DNA of 52,779 bases, taken from the NCBI GenBank assembly GCA_003427395.1, contig BFEA01000294.1, forward strand, positions 716,405-769,183, in the 5' to 3' direction. The notes beneath the pieces were generated by a model. It worked only from the letters and a program-made list of their open reading frames with translations, was not told the origin of the DNA and searched no databases. The position numbers and the translations under genes were made by a program. Origin of the DNA: Chara braunii. Lineage: Eukaryota > Streptophyta > Charophyceae > Charales > Characeae. How positions within the stretch are numbered: the stretch's first letter is position 1; each line of letters starts with the position of its first letter. Below are positions 21,311 through 33,219 of the stretch, piece by piece.

Positions 21311-23070
21311 ATCAAGCATTACATCAAGCCAAGTCAGGATGAATGGGAGGAGAAGTTGCCTCTTGTCCGAATCAAGGTTACATCAGCACCTATTAAGCAT
21401 TACATCAACCCTTTTAGGCATTAGACCTTCCTCCGAATCAAGGTTGAATTGGAACATCATCAAGTAAAGATGAGTGAAAAGCATGAGTGAGACTAGATCA
21501 ATCACATGCATGTAGCTATGGAAGCAATCAAGAATGAACCGGAGCATTACCAAGTGAAAGATGAGTGAAAAGCATGAGAGAGACTAGACAAAACACATGC
21601 ACCTTGCTATGGAAGCAATCAAGAATGAACTGAAACATCATCCAGTGAAAGATGAGTGAGCACATGAGTGAGACTAGACTAAATACATGCATGTAGCTAT
21701 GGAGGCTAACAAGGTTGAACCGGAACATCATCAAGTGAAAGATGAGTGAAATACATAAGTGAGACTAGATCAAACACACAAACGGGGCTATGGAGGTAAT
21801 CAAGATTGAATCGGATCATCCCCAAGCGGAAGATGAGTGAAATACGTAAGTGGGACTAGATCAAACACACATATGGAGCTATGAAAGTAGACAAAATTGA
21901 ATCGGAACAACACCAAGTGGAAGATAAGTGAAATACACAAGTGAGACTATATCAAACACACACATGGAGCTATGAAAGCAAACAAGATTAAATCGGAACA
22001 GCACAAAGTGGAAGATAAGTGAAGTACACAAGTGAGACTAGATCAAGCAAGTGCACGAAGCCATGAAAGCAAACAAGGATGAATCGGAACATCATCATGT
22101 GAAAGATGAAGCATTCATATGAGTGAGACTTGTTCAAACACATGGCATTGCATGGAGCTCGTGGAAGCAAACAAGAATCCTCATATGAGAGATTAACTTT
22201 GCACATGAGTGAGACTTGATCAAACACATGCACGGAGCTCATAGAAGTAATCAAGATTCATCATGTGAGAAATGAGCTATGCGCATGAGTGAGACTTTCT
22301 CGAACATGCATGGAGCTCATGGAAGCAAACAAGAATGAATCGGAACATCATCATGTGAGAGATGAGTCATTCATATGAGTGAGACTTGCTCAAACATATG
22401 CATGGAGCTCATGGAAGCAAACAACATTGAATCGGATCATCATCATGTGAGAGATGAGTTATGCACATGAGTTAGACTTGCTCGAACACATGCATGGAGC
22501 TCATGGAAGCAAACAAGAATGAATCGGAACATCATCATGTGAGAGATAAGTCATTCATATGAGTAAAGACTATCTCAAATATAATGCATGGAGTTCATGG
22601 AAGCAAACAAGATAAAATCGGATCATCATCATGTGAGAGATGAGCTATACACATGAGTGAGACTTACTCAAACACATGCATGGAGCTCATGGAAGCAAAC
22701 AAGAATCATCATGTGAGAGATGAGATATGCACATGAGTGCGACTTGCTCAAACACATGCATGAAGCTTATGGAAGTAATCAAGATTCATCATGTGAGAGA
22801 TGGGTTATGCACATGAGTGAGACTTGCTCGAACACATGTAGGGAGCTCATGGAAGCAAACAAGAATGAAACGGAACATAATCATGTGAGAGATGAGTCAT
22901 TCATATGAGTGAGACTTGCTCAAACATAATGCATGGAGCTCATGGAAGCCAACAAGATTGAATCGGATCATCATCATGTGACAGATGAGCTATGCACATG
23001 AGTAAGACTTGCTCAAACACATGCATGGAGCTCATGGAAGCAAAAAAGAATGAAATGGAACATCATTATG
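21303..23070. repeat. Satellite array, about 18 units of about 80-92 bp
   Basis: The unit reads roughly GAGTGAGACTTGCTCAAACA, CATGCATGGAGCTCATGG, AAGCAAACAAGAATGAATCG, GAACATCATCATGTGAGAGA, TGAG, then a variable end. The full length is about 91-92 bp; some units lack a 12-bp TTGAATCGGATC-type piece and are about 80 bp. Units to the left (21470-22080) form a diverged older subfamily with CAAGTGGAAGATAAGTG. Unit ends alternate between CATTCATAT and TATGCACAT types. The array starts with a short duplicated segment (21303-21327 and 21384-21408) derived from the end of the integrase fragment. Confidence 0.93.
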
Positions 23071-23320
23071 TGAAGAAATTGACAATGCAAAAGGGAAGGA
23101 TCACCAAATACTAGCATAAGTGAGAACCAAAATAACGATTTATCCCCAAGTGAAAAGAGAGAAAAATTGTGAGGTGCGAGTGAGTGAAAGTCACTCTCAA
23201 GCTTGAAATCACATGGTACAAAGTGGTGATTTATCGTGGGGTAAAGAAACGGTCATTATAGGGACACTTATTAATGGAGGAGCTACTTCCTACCTCCCCT
23301 ATACTTGGGATGTTTTCGCT
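23071..23320. other. Flank of satellite, no gene
   Basis: Unique-looking A-rich sequence with GTGAAAAGAGAG and GTGAGTGAAAGT blocks related in composition to the satellite but not in register. No feature seen. Confidence 0.4.
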
Positions 23321-23522
23321 ATGGAGAGAGGAAGGGAGTGAGGAGGGAGGAGAGGAGAATATTAGAAGCGGAGAAGAAGAACAAGTAGAAGAAGAAGAGG
23401 AAGAAGAAAAGGGTAGGCGGATGATGAAGAGGAAGAAGAGATAGGAGGGGAGGAGGATGAAGAGGGGGGAGAAGAAGGAGGAGAAGAAGAAGAAGAAGAA
23501 GAAGAAGAAGAAGAAGAAGAGG
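23320..23522. repeat. Purine-rich GAA/GGA microsatellite
   Basis: Imperfect GAGGAA, GAAGAA and GGA runs, ending in a nearly pure (AAG)n stretch at about 23481-23520. Confidence 0.92.
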
Positions 23523-23549
23523 AACACCTCTTCCTTATTCCCACTCACC

Positions 23550-23554
<5 letters not shown>

Positions 23555-23605
<51 letters not shown>

Positions 23606-25330
23606 GCCCAGTGCCCAAGGCTGATATTACCAATGAGAATATTGAGGCCGAGGTCCTCACAGTCTTCCCAGAGTGACCGAACCAAACTTGCTGAGAACCG
23701 GGCTCAGCGTCCCACATATGGTGATGATGATGATCCTGATGATGATACTAATGATGTTGCTACTAATGATGATGATGATTAGAAATTATAAAAATTGATT
23801 AGTAGACTATGCTATATCGCCTATTCTGGCCTCCCAAACCTAGAGTAACTCCTATCCTTCCCTGTACCAGGACACAGTAACTCAGAGACAATACCCCCCT
23901 AACCAACGTCACCCATTGCTGATCTCTTCGGTTCGCCACTGGATTGCCTTCCTCCCTCGGCAAACCCCAGATCTCTCTACAAGGCCTCAGACTCCTCCAT
24001 TTGTAGGTTATAGGGCAACACCCCAGCTTCGGCCAGCGTCGTTCTGGCATCGGCAAACCAGAGGCACATAACAGAGCAACTCTGCGGATATCAGTCCGGG
24101 TTCGACCATCTCTGAACTCCTATACCACAGATGTGTACGAAGGATAGATGCTACCAAAATTCCAGAACACCAGAAAAAAGAGGATGCTAATGATGATACT
24201 AAAGAAGATGGTGAAAACTCGGAAACATTCAGAAATTGTGCATCAACAAGCCTCCCAACCACGAATCAGATAGGTGAAACCTATTCAATCCACCTTCGAC
24301 CACCACCAGCGTGTCCGTTTTCAGCATGGACCGAAGCTCTTCCAGGCCTCATGCTCCCATCAGGCTGGGCTACAGAGTTGCACCACCTTGCTCCAGCACT
24401 GGCCAGCATTGCTTCAGTCACGACCCCCGATGACCACTGAGACCGCCCCCGCAAACAGCCCCCCAAATCTCTCTACCAGGCCTCACGCCCCCACTAAGCT
24501 AGGTCACAGAGTTGCGCCACTTGGCTCCAGCTCCGGCCATCGTTGCTCCAGCATCGGTCTTCAAGGGCCACCAAATTTTCGACCACCCTACGCAGGATCA
24601 AAGATGACATGCCAGATCTCACCTATTCCACAACCTCCTCGAGAGGCGAACAAGAAATTACTGCGTTGGAAGATTATAAATCTTCAAAAGAACATCACCC
24701 CTCCCTCCCCCTCCCCCCTCAGCCCTACACTGCCCCCGCTGAGGCGAGCGTCCCGCTCTCCCTCGGCCCCAATATAGGACCAACCCCCTACACCCCTGTC
24801 CCCGAGGACACGCAGTTCCCTCCTAAAACATGCCCTCGCCGCCCCTTGCCCGTTTCTGCCTCCACTGAGGACGATGTTGACCCCTCCCACCACCCCAGCC
24901 CCAAAAACAGGACAAACCCCCAACTCTGCTTCTACCCTCTTCGAGACATTCACCCCCCTCCTTGTGAATCCCCTGCAGGATAGCGCTCCCTATCCACCCC
25001 ACTCTCCCAGTTCTACCATTCTACAATAATCTATCTAGCCCAGGAATAAACTGGGAATTTTTTGAAAAGGACCCGTTGAAAAGGGCGCAGGGCAGCAGTA
25101 AAGATTATTACAATTGTTCCCCTTCCCCGTGCGCCCAATGAACAGATGACTACTCCCACCAATTTAGATAGTAGAAAGTAACTATCGGACAAACTATCAG
25201 GATTTAAGCTATGATAGTGAAATTAAAAAAAACTCAGGATTTATTAAAGAGTATAGTCAAGGAACGAAATTACGTAATTATCGTGATGATTCCTGCAAAT
25301 ATGCTAACGATTCAGAACAGATGATGTTAG
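23555..25330 (-). mobile_element. Poly(A)-tailed non-LTR-like element, copy 1
   Basis: A 50-base T run (23555-23604) on the plus strand is the poly(A) tail of an element on the minus strand. Next to it the minus strand ends in a GGACGCTGAGCCCGGTTCTC-like 3' end, similar to that of copy 2. From 24215 to about 25330 the sequence is closely similar to 27125-28320 of copy 2, which has its own tail. Inside are three diverged units of about 95 bp (23965-24060, 24330-24425 and 24475-24565) with GGCCTCAYGCYCCYA and GAGTTGCRCCAC. No RT or endonuclease motif is visible, so this may be a 3'/5' fragment of a LINE or a non-autonomous element. Confidence 0.6.
23719..23781. repeat. Imperfect (GAT)n repeat
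   Basis: GATGATGAT runs interrupted by CCT, ACT and GTTGCT. It belongs to the same GAT-rich sequence type found at 25325-25710. Confidence 0.85.
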
Positions 25331-25710
25331 AGTGAAATTTCTAAATGATGTCAATGATGATGAATCTAATAGTGATATTGATGATGACGAATGATGATAT
25401 TGGTAATGATGATGATGCTGATAAGATGATGCTGATAAGATGATGCTGATAATGGTAGTGATGATTAAGATGATAATGGCTATGATGATGATCGCGCCCA
25501 TCACCCTGCGCTAACTCAAGATGTCGCTAGTGCTGATGACCGGATGATGATGATGATGATGATACTAAAAGGGGCGAGCAGCGCCGATGATAAAATTTTA
25601 ACGATGAGTGCCGTGCAGCCCCCCTAAACATGGTGTTAAAGTTTAAACCTACCCTGTTGATGATGATAAAGACGATGAAGATGACGAATAACTCCCTGAT
25701 GATGATACCT
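25325..25710. repeat. GAT/TGA-rich low-complexity region
   Basis: Many GATGAT and TGATGATGA runs with a duplicated AAGATGATGCTGAT unit at about 25423-25450. The His/Ile/Ser-rich minus-strand frames here are artefacts of the repeat. Confidence 0.85.
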
Positions 25711-26203
25711 GTCGTTGTAGCCCATTGCTGCAGATAAACGACTTCTCCCCGTTGCTTGATACTGCTGCTTGTATGTCGCGAAGATGAAGATAGTCTCAAA
25801 CACTCCTCTCCTTATCCCCCTCCGCTCCTCCTCCCATCTCGCAGGACACACAATGCTCCTCTCCCTCTTGCTCCTAGCCGACCTCCTCCACCAAATTGTG
25901 CAAGAAGAAGAGCACAGATGATTCCTCCCGATGCAAGACCCAGTAGAGAGCCTTACCCTGCCTCACACGGCATGCTAACCCGCAACATCCCCGTGAGAGA
26001 CACCAAACAGTGAGATGGCACTACAAGTGCTTTCAAGTGTTAGGAGATAGAGAGTATGTCCTACAACAGCAGTAACAGCATTGACTCTCTGGATCGTTGA
26101 GCACCGGCGACGCCCAACATCGCCACGCGTTACCGCCCAACCACACCTGGCATAGTCGCGCCACGTCTGCCCGCTACTCCATCTCTCGTCGGTGAGGTCG
26201 TAA

Positions 26204-26244
26204 CGGCGGGGCGCAGCCCCCCCCGGACGCGCTGCGCCCCGCCG
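26204..26244. other. Perfect GC-rich 14-bp hairpin
   Basis: CGGCGGGGCGCAGC and GCTGCGCCCCGCCG flank a 13-base loop rich in C. The stem is perfect. It could be the end of a small inverted-repeat element or a structured RNA; nothing distinguishes these. Confidence 0.65.
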
Positions 26245-26398
26245 ATTGCGGCAGATTTTTCTGGTAGAGCCGTAAAAAATTTTTTTGATTGATTGATCGA
26301 TTGATTAATTGACGAAATGCCTGACAGTGTATGTTGATTAAATGGCCATGGCTGACAATATGCATGTCCATAGTTGATTATGAAATCGGATAGATAAA

Positions 26399-26443
26399 AT
26401 TATCGGTCCGGTTTTGTACGTTTGGCAAAACCAGACCGATAAT
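26399..26443. other. 18-bp inverted repeat with one mismatch
   Basis: ATTATCGGTCCGGTTTTG and CAAAACCAGACCGATAAT with a 9-base loop; the single mismatch would be a G-U pair in RNA. The neighbouring sequence is A/T-rich. Confidence 0.65.
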
Positions 26444-28116
26444 GTGCATCACCTCCTCTAATCTCTTGGTATTGAAGTGTCAACCTTGATGAAGCTCTCC
26501 CTCTTCTTGCACATGTGTTGCCCAACTATGACTTTCTTCCTCCTCAAGCCCTCATCTCCCTCCTTCCTCAGTCTCTCCCAAGCTATGGCAAGCCCCCACC
26601 ACTAAGGCTATGGAGTCCTCCCCTCCAGGAGGGCTCAATGGTCTCCTCCAAGCCTGCCTCTCTCTCACACAGCCTGGGGGCTATGGCGGATCACCTCCTT
26701 GAGTCAGCACCACTCCTACCAGCCTCAATGGTCACTGTCCCTAGTCTACAGCTCCCTCCAAGCCTCTAAACTGACAGCGGTTCCCTCCCTCTCACTCCAA
26801 GTGAGTATAGTGCTCGCATGAGCTCACTTGGGCAACATAAACTCTCCTCATGCAAATGTGATTGTGGTGGACTGCTCCCCCAGCTTATGTAGGCTGAAAC
26901 CAGTACTTCGGCCAGCCCATAGCCCTCCCCATGTGCCTCAAGGCGAACTTTTTTTTTTTTTTTTTTTTTTTTTTCATTGAGACGATGCTCCAATCTATTC
27001 ATGGGGAGCAACACAGTTGGGAACTGGGCCCAGCGTCCCTTATCAGAATACAAAAAAGAGCTACCGGGGCCATTACCCGGCTTCGGCTAAGAACAATTGA
27101 AGAAAAAGGAAAACTCAGAAACCTTCAAAAAATGTGTGTCGACTAGCCTCCCAACCACGAATCAGATAGGTGAAACCTATTCAGTCCACCTGCGATCACC
27201 ACCAGCATGGCTGTTTTCAGCATGAACCGAAGCTCTTCCAGGCCTCATGCTCCCATCAGGCTAGGTTACAGAGTTGCACCACCTTGCTCCAGCGCTGGCC
27301 AGCATTGCTTCAGTTACGATCCCCGACGACCACTGAGACTGCCCCCGCAAACAGCCCCCCAGATCTCTACCAGGCCTCACGCCCCTACTAAGCTAGGTCA
27401 CAGAGTTGCGCCACCTGGCTCCGGCTCCGGCCAGCGTCGCTCAAGCATCGGTCATTGAGGGCAACCGAATTTTCAACCACCCTACACAGGATCAAAGATG
27501 ACTTGCCAGATTTCATCTTTTCCTACAACGTCCTCGAGAGGCGAACCAAATGAAATGACTAAAGAGAAAAATTGTTGGGCTGGAAGATCAGAAATCTTCA
27601 AAAGAAAAAACACCCCTCCCTCCCCCTACCCCCTCAGCCCTATACAGCCCCCGCCGAGGCGAGCGTCTCGCTCTCCCTCGGCCCCAATATAGGACCAACC
27701 CCCTCCACCCCTGTCCCCGAGAACACGCAGTTTCCTCCTAAAACATGCCCTCGCCACCCCTTGCCCGTTTTTGCCTCCACTAAGGACGATGTTGACCCCT
27801 CCCACCACCCCAGCCCCAGAAACAGGACAAACCCCTAACTCCGCTTCTACCCTCTTCGAGACATTCACCCCCCTCCTTGTGAATCCCCTGTAGGATAGCG
27901 CTCCCTATCCACCCCACTCTCCCAATTCTGCCCTTCTAAAATAATCGATCCAGCCCTCAGGAATAAACTCGGAAATTTCTCTTGAAAATGACCCGTTGAA
28001 GAGGGCGCAGGGCATCAGTAAAGCTTATTACAATTATTCCTCTTCCCCTTGCGCCCAATGAACAGATGACAACTCCCACCAATTTGGAAAAAGCTATCAG
28101 AATTTAAGCTACGATG

Positions 28117-28306
28117 GTGAAATTAAGAAACACTCAGGATTTATTAAAGGGTATAACCAAGGAACAAAACTGCGTAATTATCGTGATGATTCCTACAGAT
28201 ATGCTGTGATAGTGAAATTAAGAAACACTCAGGATTTATTAAAGGGTATAGCCAAGGAACAAAGCTGTGTAATTATCGTGATGATTCCTACAGATATGCT
28301 AACGAT
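28117..28306. repeat. 95-bp tandem duplication
   Basis: Two units starting GTGAAATTAAGAAACACTCA at 28117 and 28212, with very few differences. Copy 1 of the element has a single unit at about 25219, so the duplication is specific to copy 2 and recent. Confidence 0.92.
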
Positions 28307-28362
28307 TCAGAATAGATGATGATAAGATGAAACTAAGACCAAACTAAGATTGTAATGGAGGA

Positions 28363-28457
28363 GATTGAACTTACCTTGAAAAAAGTTGCGAATATAACCC
28401 CGATCGTACAGATTGAACTTACCTTGGGAAATAGCTGCAGGTATAACCCCGATCGTA
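28363..28457. repeat. 48-bp tandem duplication
   Basis: Two units GATTGAACTTACCTTG ... TATAACCCCGATCGTA, starting at 28363 and 28411, differing in the middle. Confidence 0.9.
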
Positions 28458-31085
28458 ATTTTCGAATTGTCATAGAATTTAACGGCAATAGCGATTACCC
28501 TAACCAGAGATATCGGACAAGAACAGTAGTTATATGTCCATACGAAAACACAAGGTCAACTCGTCGGAGCAAAACGTCGTCGAAGTCCCTTCCGGATGCC
28601 CGCGCTTGAACGATCTTCCTCCTCCCACTCCACATGAGAACGCGTTCCTCCCTTCCGCCCGCGACTCCCCAACCAACCGCCTCAACACTTCGCAGAAACA
28701 GAGAAACAAGGCCTCAACTATGGCCAAAGTCTCATGGAGATCGCCCTTCTTCCAGTGACAATCTCCCCTTCGCCAGCGTGCCAACTACGACACCACTTGG
28801 ACAAAGCGCAGAGCCGAAGACAACTTTCCTAATTGGCCAAGCTGGAAGAGCACCCAAGGCTTACACGTTGATGGCCATTCAAGATATGCTCCACGCGCTA
28901 AGCAATAGCATCCCCAACCACCATCACCCTTGTGCTTGTGTAAGATCGCCCGAAACCGCACCAGTAGACATGAAGACGACGAAGCACCGCGGGTGTACGA
29001 CGAAAACCGCACCAACAGACATGAAAACGACGAAGTACCACGAGCGCGCGACGGACCGAGCCAATGGCAGGGCGGGAGGCGCGGCGCTCCCGATCGCGTC
29101 GCGCCTCAGTGAAATCCTCTAGATTATCAACCAATTAGGACATACCCCAATGGCCAATTTTCACCAATGGGCCTCTCTGAGAGCACTTGGGTCTTGTTTT
29201 GGCCAAGCACATGTTGTCCGAATGGTTGGTACCAACTCGGACTGCCTCTTGGGCCTCCTCATGCCTCTATTTCATTTTCAAAAGTTGCCCCGTTGAGCCC
29301 GAATACCTAAGGGGCAGCCTCACTTGAAAGAAAAGGCCTTGTGGGCCTTTTTCTCGATTTCTTCTGATTCTACCCCATTTTGAGTAGGCCGAGATATTTT
29401 CCTATTCCTCGGTGCTATCTTGATCTTGGATCTGGCTGAGATCCAAGGCCAGCAATATTCCGGGTTACCCCCAAGTGGTCCTTGCTTCGATTTTGAGCCC
29501 CAAGGCTCACTTTTTCAATTTTTTGTGCATCTGGCCCTCTTTTTGGGTCAAACGCACAGTTTCGTCCTTTTCTCTCTTTTGTTTCTTTCCATTTTGGGCT
29601 GCCAACTCATTTTGGAGTTGGCCGTTTGAGCTGGCCCCTAAAAAAACAACTATATCCTCTCCTCCATGGATCTGAATCTTAGATCCAATCCATGGCCCAA
29701 AAGAAAACCGACCCATTTACTTTTGCTTTCTCTCTTATTTTTGCCTTTTAAATCCAATTGTTGTTGAAATAATGCCCCAAGGGCCTTACCTCTGCAATCT
29801 GGATTGCCCTCCACCGAATCTGGAGGGATGAGGTCACCGTAGGTACCTGCCAATCCCTACTGTGCTAGTCCCAACTGACCGACACATCCTCCTCCACTTT
29901 TTTCTCCCCCTTTGTCTCATTCCCCCTCCTTTTTCTCCCTTTTTTTGTTTTGTTGAGACAAGTGTCAAGCAGCTGTGGATTCTTTTCTTAGGCCATGGAT
30001 CTTCATATATGGCCAGATTCAGACCCAACAGTTGGTCGTTACATCTCGGATTGCAGTAATGAAGCCCCCACATTCATGGGGGCTCCATTTTGTCTCCGTT
30101 AGTCTCAATTTTGAGCCCCCTTTGCTCCGATTTTCTCTTGGCAGCCTATTTTATGCATTCAGCTCCTTGGGGCTCTATTTTTTAATGCCTTGCTAGTCCG
30201 AGATATCTCAGACTGCTCGGCAGTCCTCCCATCCCCATTTTCTTCTCCTTTTTGCCCCCTAGCACTTCTCCCCTGGCTCATTCAAATCTTGCACCAATAG
30301 TGGCTAATATTTTCCACCGTCAAGATCTTGATCTTGACGGTGCCACTTGTTTTGCACGTTCATCCTTTATGTGCGCCTGCAATTCCTCTTGGGACACTCA
30401 AGCCCGTGCCACTCACCACGTACTAGTTCCATTTTCTAGCCCCGTTGGTGGCACCGCCGCCGAATGTCCCAATTTTCAACTATTTTTATTTGGGCCCATC
30501 TAGTCCTCGGCGTCATCCCATTTTTATTTGGGACTCCCTAGTCCCCGACAGTCCCCATTTCTCCTCCCCTTGTGGTCTAAAGTGTGTTGATTATTCCCGG
30601 TCTTGAGATCCTAATCTCAAGGTTGCCATTTACCGTCTCCACTTGCCCCAAGCTCGAGACACTATTTTTTAGTGTCTTGGGCGTGCCAAGGCTCATTTTC
30701 TCTTGGCCTAGGCACCCCTATGCAGTCCGTTATTTCTCGGAGTGCCATAACGGTCATTTTCCTAGTCCCATTGGCCCACAACTTGCCCCAAACTGAAACA
30801 AAATGAAATGGTCATTTTCCAAGTGCATCCGGGCTCAATGTTGGCTTCGGATGTACCAAAAACGTGTGTTTTCCTCCCCTCATGCAATCCGTTGTATCTC
30901 GGTTGGATGGGGCTTTGGGTTTCTTTGATTTTCTCTGCAAAATCAAGAAAAAATCAAGATACTTTGTATCCGACATATCCGAGGATGTATCTGGTCACGG
31001 ATGTACCTCCCAAGTGACCGCTTTTTACCGTTAGTACCCTTTTTTTTTTTTTTTTCTTCATTTTTTTTCCCCCTCCGAATCTCAA

Positions 31086-31110
31086 CAGTAGGGACTTGCC
31101 AGTCCCTACT
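31086..31110. promoter_or_regulatory. Conserved U3 hairpin in copy B
   Basis: AGTAGGGAC, loop TTGCCA, GTCCCTACT: the same hairpin as at 3586 and 4855 in copy A. The first sub-repeat of copy B has a degraded version at about 29837-29862. Confidence 0.55.
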
Positions 31111-32432
31111 TGTGCCAATCCCTATTGGCCGCCAACTCACTCACTCCTTCTCACTTCTCTTGTCTTATTCTCCCTTATTTTTCCCCCCCCTTTTTTTTTT
31201 TTTTTTTTTTTTCATTCCTTTTACTAGCATGTTAAGTGTCAACTAGCGGTTGAGGTTGTTGATGGGCCCTACCTCTTCGTTTTGGCCCTTCCTGTGCCCA
31301 AGACGCAGTCCGTTATTCCTCAGACCGGAACTGTGGTTCCCCCATGCTTTTGGGAGCCTCATTTTGCCTCTATTTCCTCCAACCTGTGACCCCTACTCCG
31401 ATTTTCTTCCGAAGGCCTATTTTTCACATGGAGCCTCTCTAGGCTCCATTTTCTTCAAGGTGGCTGATTCGAGATATTTCGGATTGCTGCAGTGCCTCTC
31501 CTCTCACATTTTTACTTTCTTTTCTCTTTTGGTTCTCCCGTTTGCTTCCACTAGTCTTTGCACTAGTGGTGCTAATATTCTTGGCAGTTTAGATCTTGAT
31601 CTTGACGGCGCATTTTGCTTTGAATATTTTTTTCTCATGGCCCTCCACAACTTTTCGTTGGGACATCACAAAACCCCGCCACTTGTGTCACGCAAGTCCC
31701 CGACACTTGTCTCGTCAGGGGTCCCACCGACACTTGTCTCGCTGGTGGTCCCGCCGGTGGTTCCGCCGACACTTGTCCCAAAATACCATTATTTTTACAT
31801 GGCGCTTCCCACCCCATGGTGGCCATATTTCCTTGTCTTTTTCTATGTCCTACGTGCGCCGGTCTTTTCGGCCGTGGGACCTTTAGTCTCGTGGTTCCCG
31901 CCAGTTGCCGCGGGCGGCCCCCGTGCTAGGGCTCTTTCTTTTCTAGCGTCTTGTGGCGTTCAAGACTCTCCTTCTTATTGTCCCGATTTTCCCTTGTGGA
32001 CCGCCGCGTCCTTTGCTTGGGTCATGGTCTTTTGGCCCTTCTCATGCCGAATTCCAGCGGTCTCCTCGGCTTCGTGCTACGTTCTCATGTGCCGGTGTCC
32101 CGACACTATTTTCTTGACGTTGTTGACTCCTTTCATCCTGTGACGCTCAACCCAGAGTATTGTTTTTCCCAGTGGTCCTCCTTTTTTTGAGAAGGGGGCC
32201 GCCTTTACTAGCCTCTCGCGGCCCTTTGCCGCTTGTCATTCTATTAATCTATTTTTGGCTCAATGGTTCCGGTAGCCCAAGGCATCCTCTAGGCCCCTAG
32301 GCGCCGGTCCTCGTGCCTTAATCCTTTATCCTTTCTATCTCTCTTGCCTCCAGAGCGCTCTATCGTGCACATTTTCGCTGTATACCATCTCTCAAGGGTC
32401 AGGACTTGTTTCGGGACCCACAGGTCCTAACA

Positions 32433-32449
32433 CATTCCCCCTACTCATT
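32433..32449 (-). other. Polypurine tract of copy B
   Basis: Minus strand AATGAGTAGGGGGAATG directly before the LTR start TGTTAGGACC; it matches the tract of copy A at 6937-6953. Confidence 0.85.
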
Positions 32450-33219
32450 TGCGATGTCCTCATTGCGCACCAGTCCACAGTTAATGGGGGAAGAGGCAGT
32501 TCGGGGAAAGGTAGACAAGGGCGGGGGAGTGAGGTGAGATAGGTAGTTAATTTGCCAGGGTCCTTTTCAGTCTTTCCTTTATTTCCTTTGCACTTTCCTG
32601 CTCTTTGGTCCATACAATTCATGTTTCTCTCCCAAGTTCGGCCACCTCAATGCATCATGTAATCTGCTTTTCGGACCGTGCAGTTCGTGTTTCTTTCCCG
32701 AACTTGGTCATCCCAATACATCATGTAATTGACTTTTCCGCCCGTGCAATCCGTGCATTTGGCCACTTTTTCCTATGTCCCTGCATAGTCAAAGCCCTCC
32801 CTGACCTTCCTGCGACCCCGTTTTCCCTTATGCCTGTTCGGGGTCAGACGTTTTTCATGTCCGATTTGTTCCCTTCTTTTGGTCTCATTTTCAGCTAATC
32901 CAATCTCATTCTTATGCATTATTTTTCCTTCTTAAACCGACTCTTCTTATATTTGGGCCCATTTGATGCTCTTGAACCCTTATCCGGCTTCTCGTGCTCA
33001 TTCTCAAGCATTCCTTCCCGTGCTTTTCATGACCATTTCGCTAGGCCCTCCAACTCATTCTCAGGTTACTTCTTGCAATCCCTCAGTCTGCTCTGCTAAG
33101 TTTCTGAGTCCTCTCTTATACTATTTCTTATGTGGGTACTCTGGTCATTCAATCCGACTTTTCTCAAGTATGTGTCCAGGCAACTTCTTATGCAATTCCT
33201 CTAGGCAACTTTCCTAGGT

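Larger units (their letters stand above)
25711..26800. other. Unassigned region between poly(A) elements
   Basis: Contains two strong hairpins (listed separately), a (GATT)n patch at about 26286-26308, and a plus-strand frame 26515-26769 of 84 Ser/Pro/Leu-rich codons with internal short repeats and no known domain. No gene is claimed. Confidence 0.4.
26949..29130 (-). mobile_element. Poly(A)-tailed non-LTR-like element, copy 2, nested in the LTR
   Basis: A 26-base T run (26949-26974) marks the poly(A) tail, and the minus strand reads GGGACGCTGGGCCCAGTTCC just before it, like copy 1. Homology to copy 1 runs from about 27125 to 28320. The rest (28320-29130) is not shared with copy 1 in this window and holds two short tandem duplications, including a roughly 50-bp one at 28952-29040 (AACCGCACCA and GACATGAA blocks). 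A plausible imperfect target repeat is GTGCCTCAAGGCGAA before the tail and GCGCCTCAGTGAAA at about 29098. No RT domain is visible. Confidence 0.6.
26865..32432 (-). repeat. 3' LTR of copy B, split by a nested insertion
   Basis: 29130-32432 is homologous to 2875-6936 of copy A, including both U3 sub-repeats, and ends in CCTAACA next to a polypurine tract. 26865-26948 continues the homology (GCTCCCCCAGCTTAT, CTTCGGCCAGCCCAT, CCATGTGCCTCA) with copy A 2795-2868. The sequence between is the inserted poly(A)-tailed element. A 297-codon plus-strand frame at 31250-32143 lies in the U3. It is antisense to the element and pyrimidine-rich, and I treat it as chance. Confidence 0.8.

Noticed and set aside
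21468-23070. CRISPR-like array (regular repeats)
   Set aside because: The whole unit is repeated with no unique spacers, units are about 80-92 bp, and no cas genes are present; it is a eukaryotic satellite.
23231-23717. Phe/Ser-rich and poly-Lys minus-strand frames
   Set aside because: They read through the T run and GAA repeat; no domain.
24274-24983. Pro/Ser-rich plus-strand ORFs in the poly(A)-tailed elements (also 27498-27838)
   Set aside because: Conserved between two copies only as far as the DNA is conserved; both strands are similarly open, composition is C-rich, and the orientation is opposite to the poly(A) tail.
31250-32143. 297-codon plus-strand ORF with hydrophobic stretches, possible membrane protein
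   Set aside because: It lies antisense within the U3 of copy B in T-rich DNA, where hydrophobic codons are expected. The related region of copy A is open only in short pieces, and no motif is seen.
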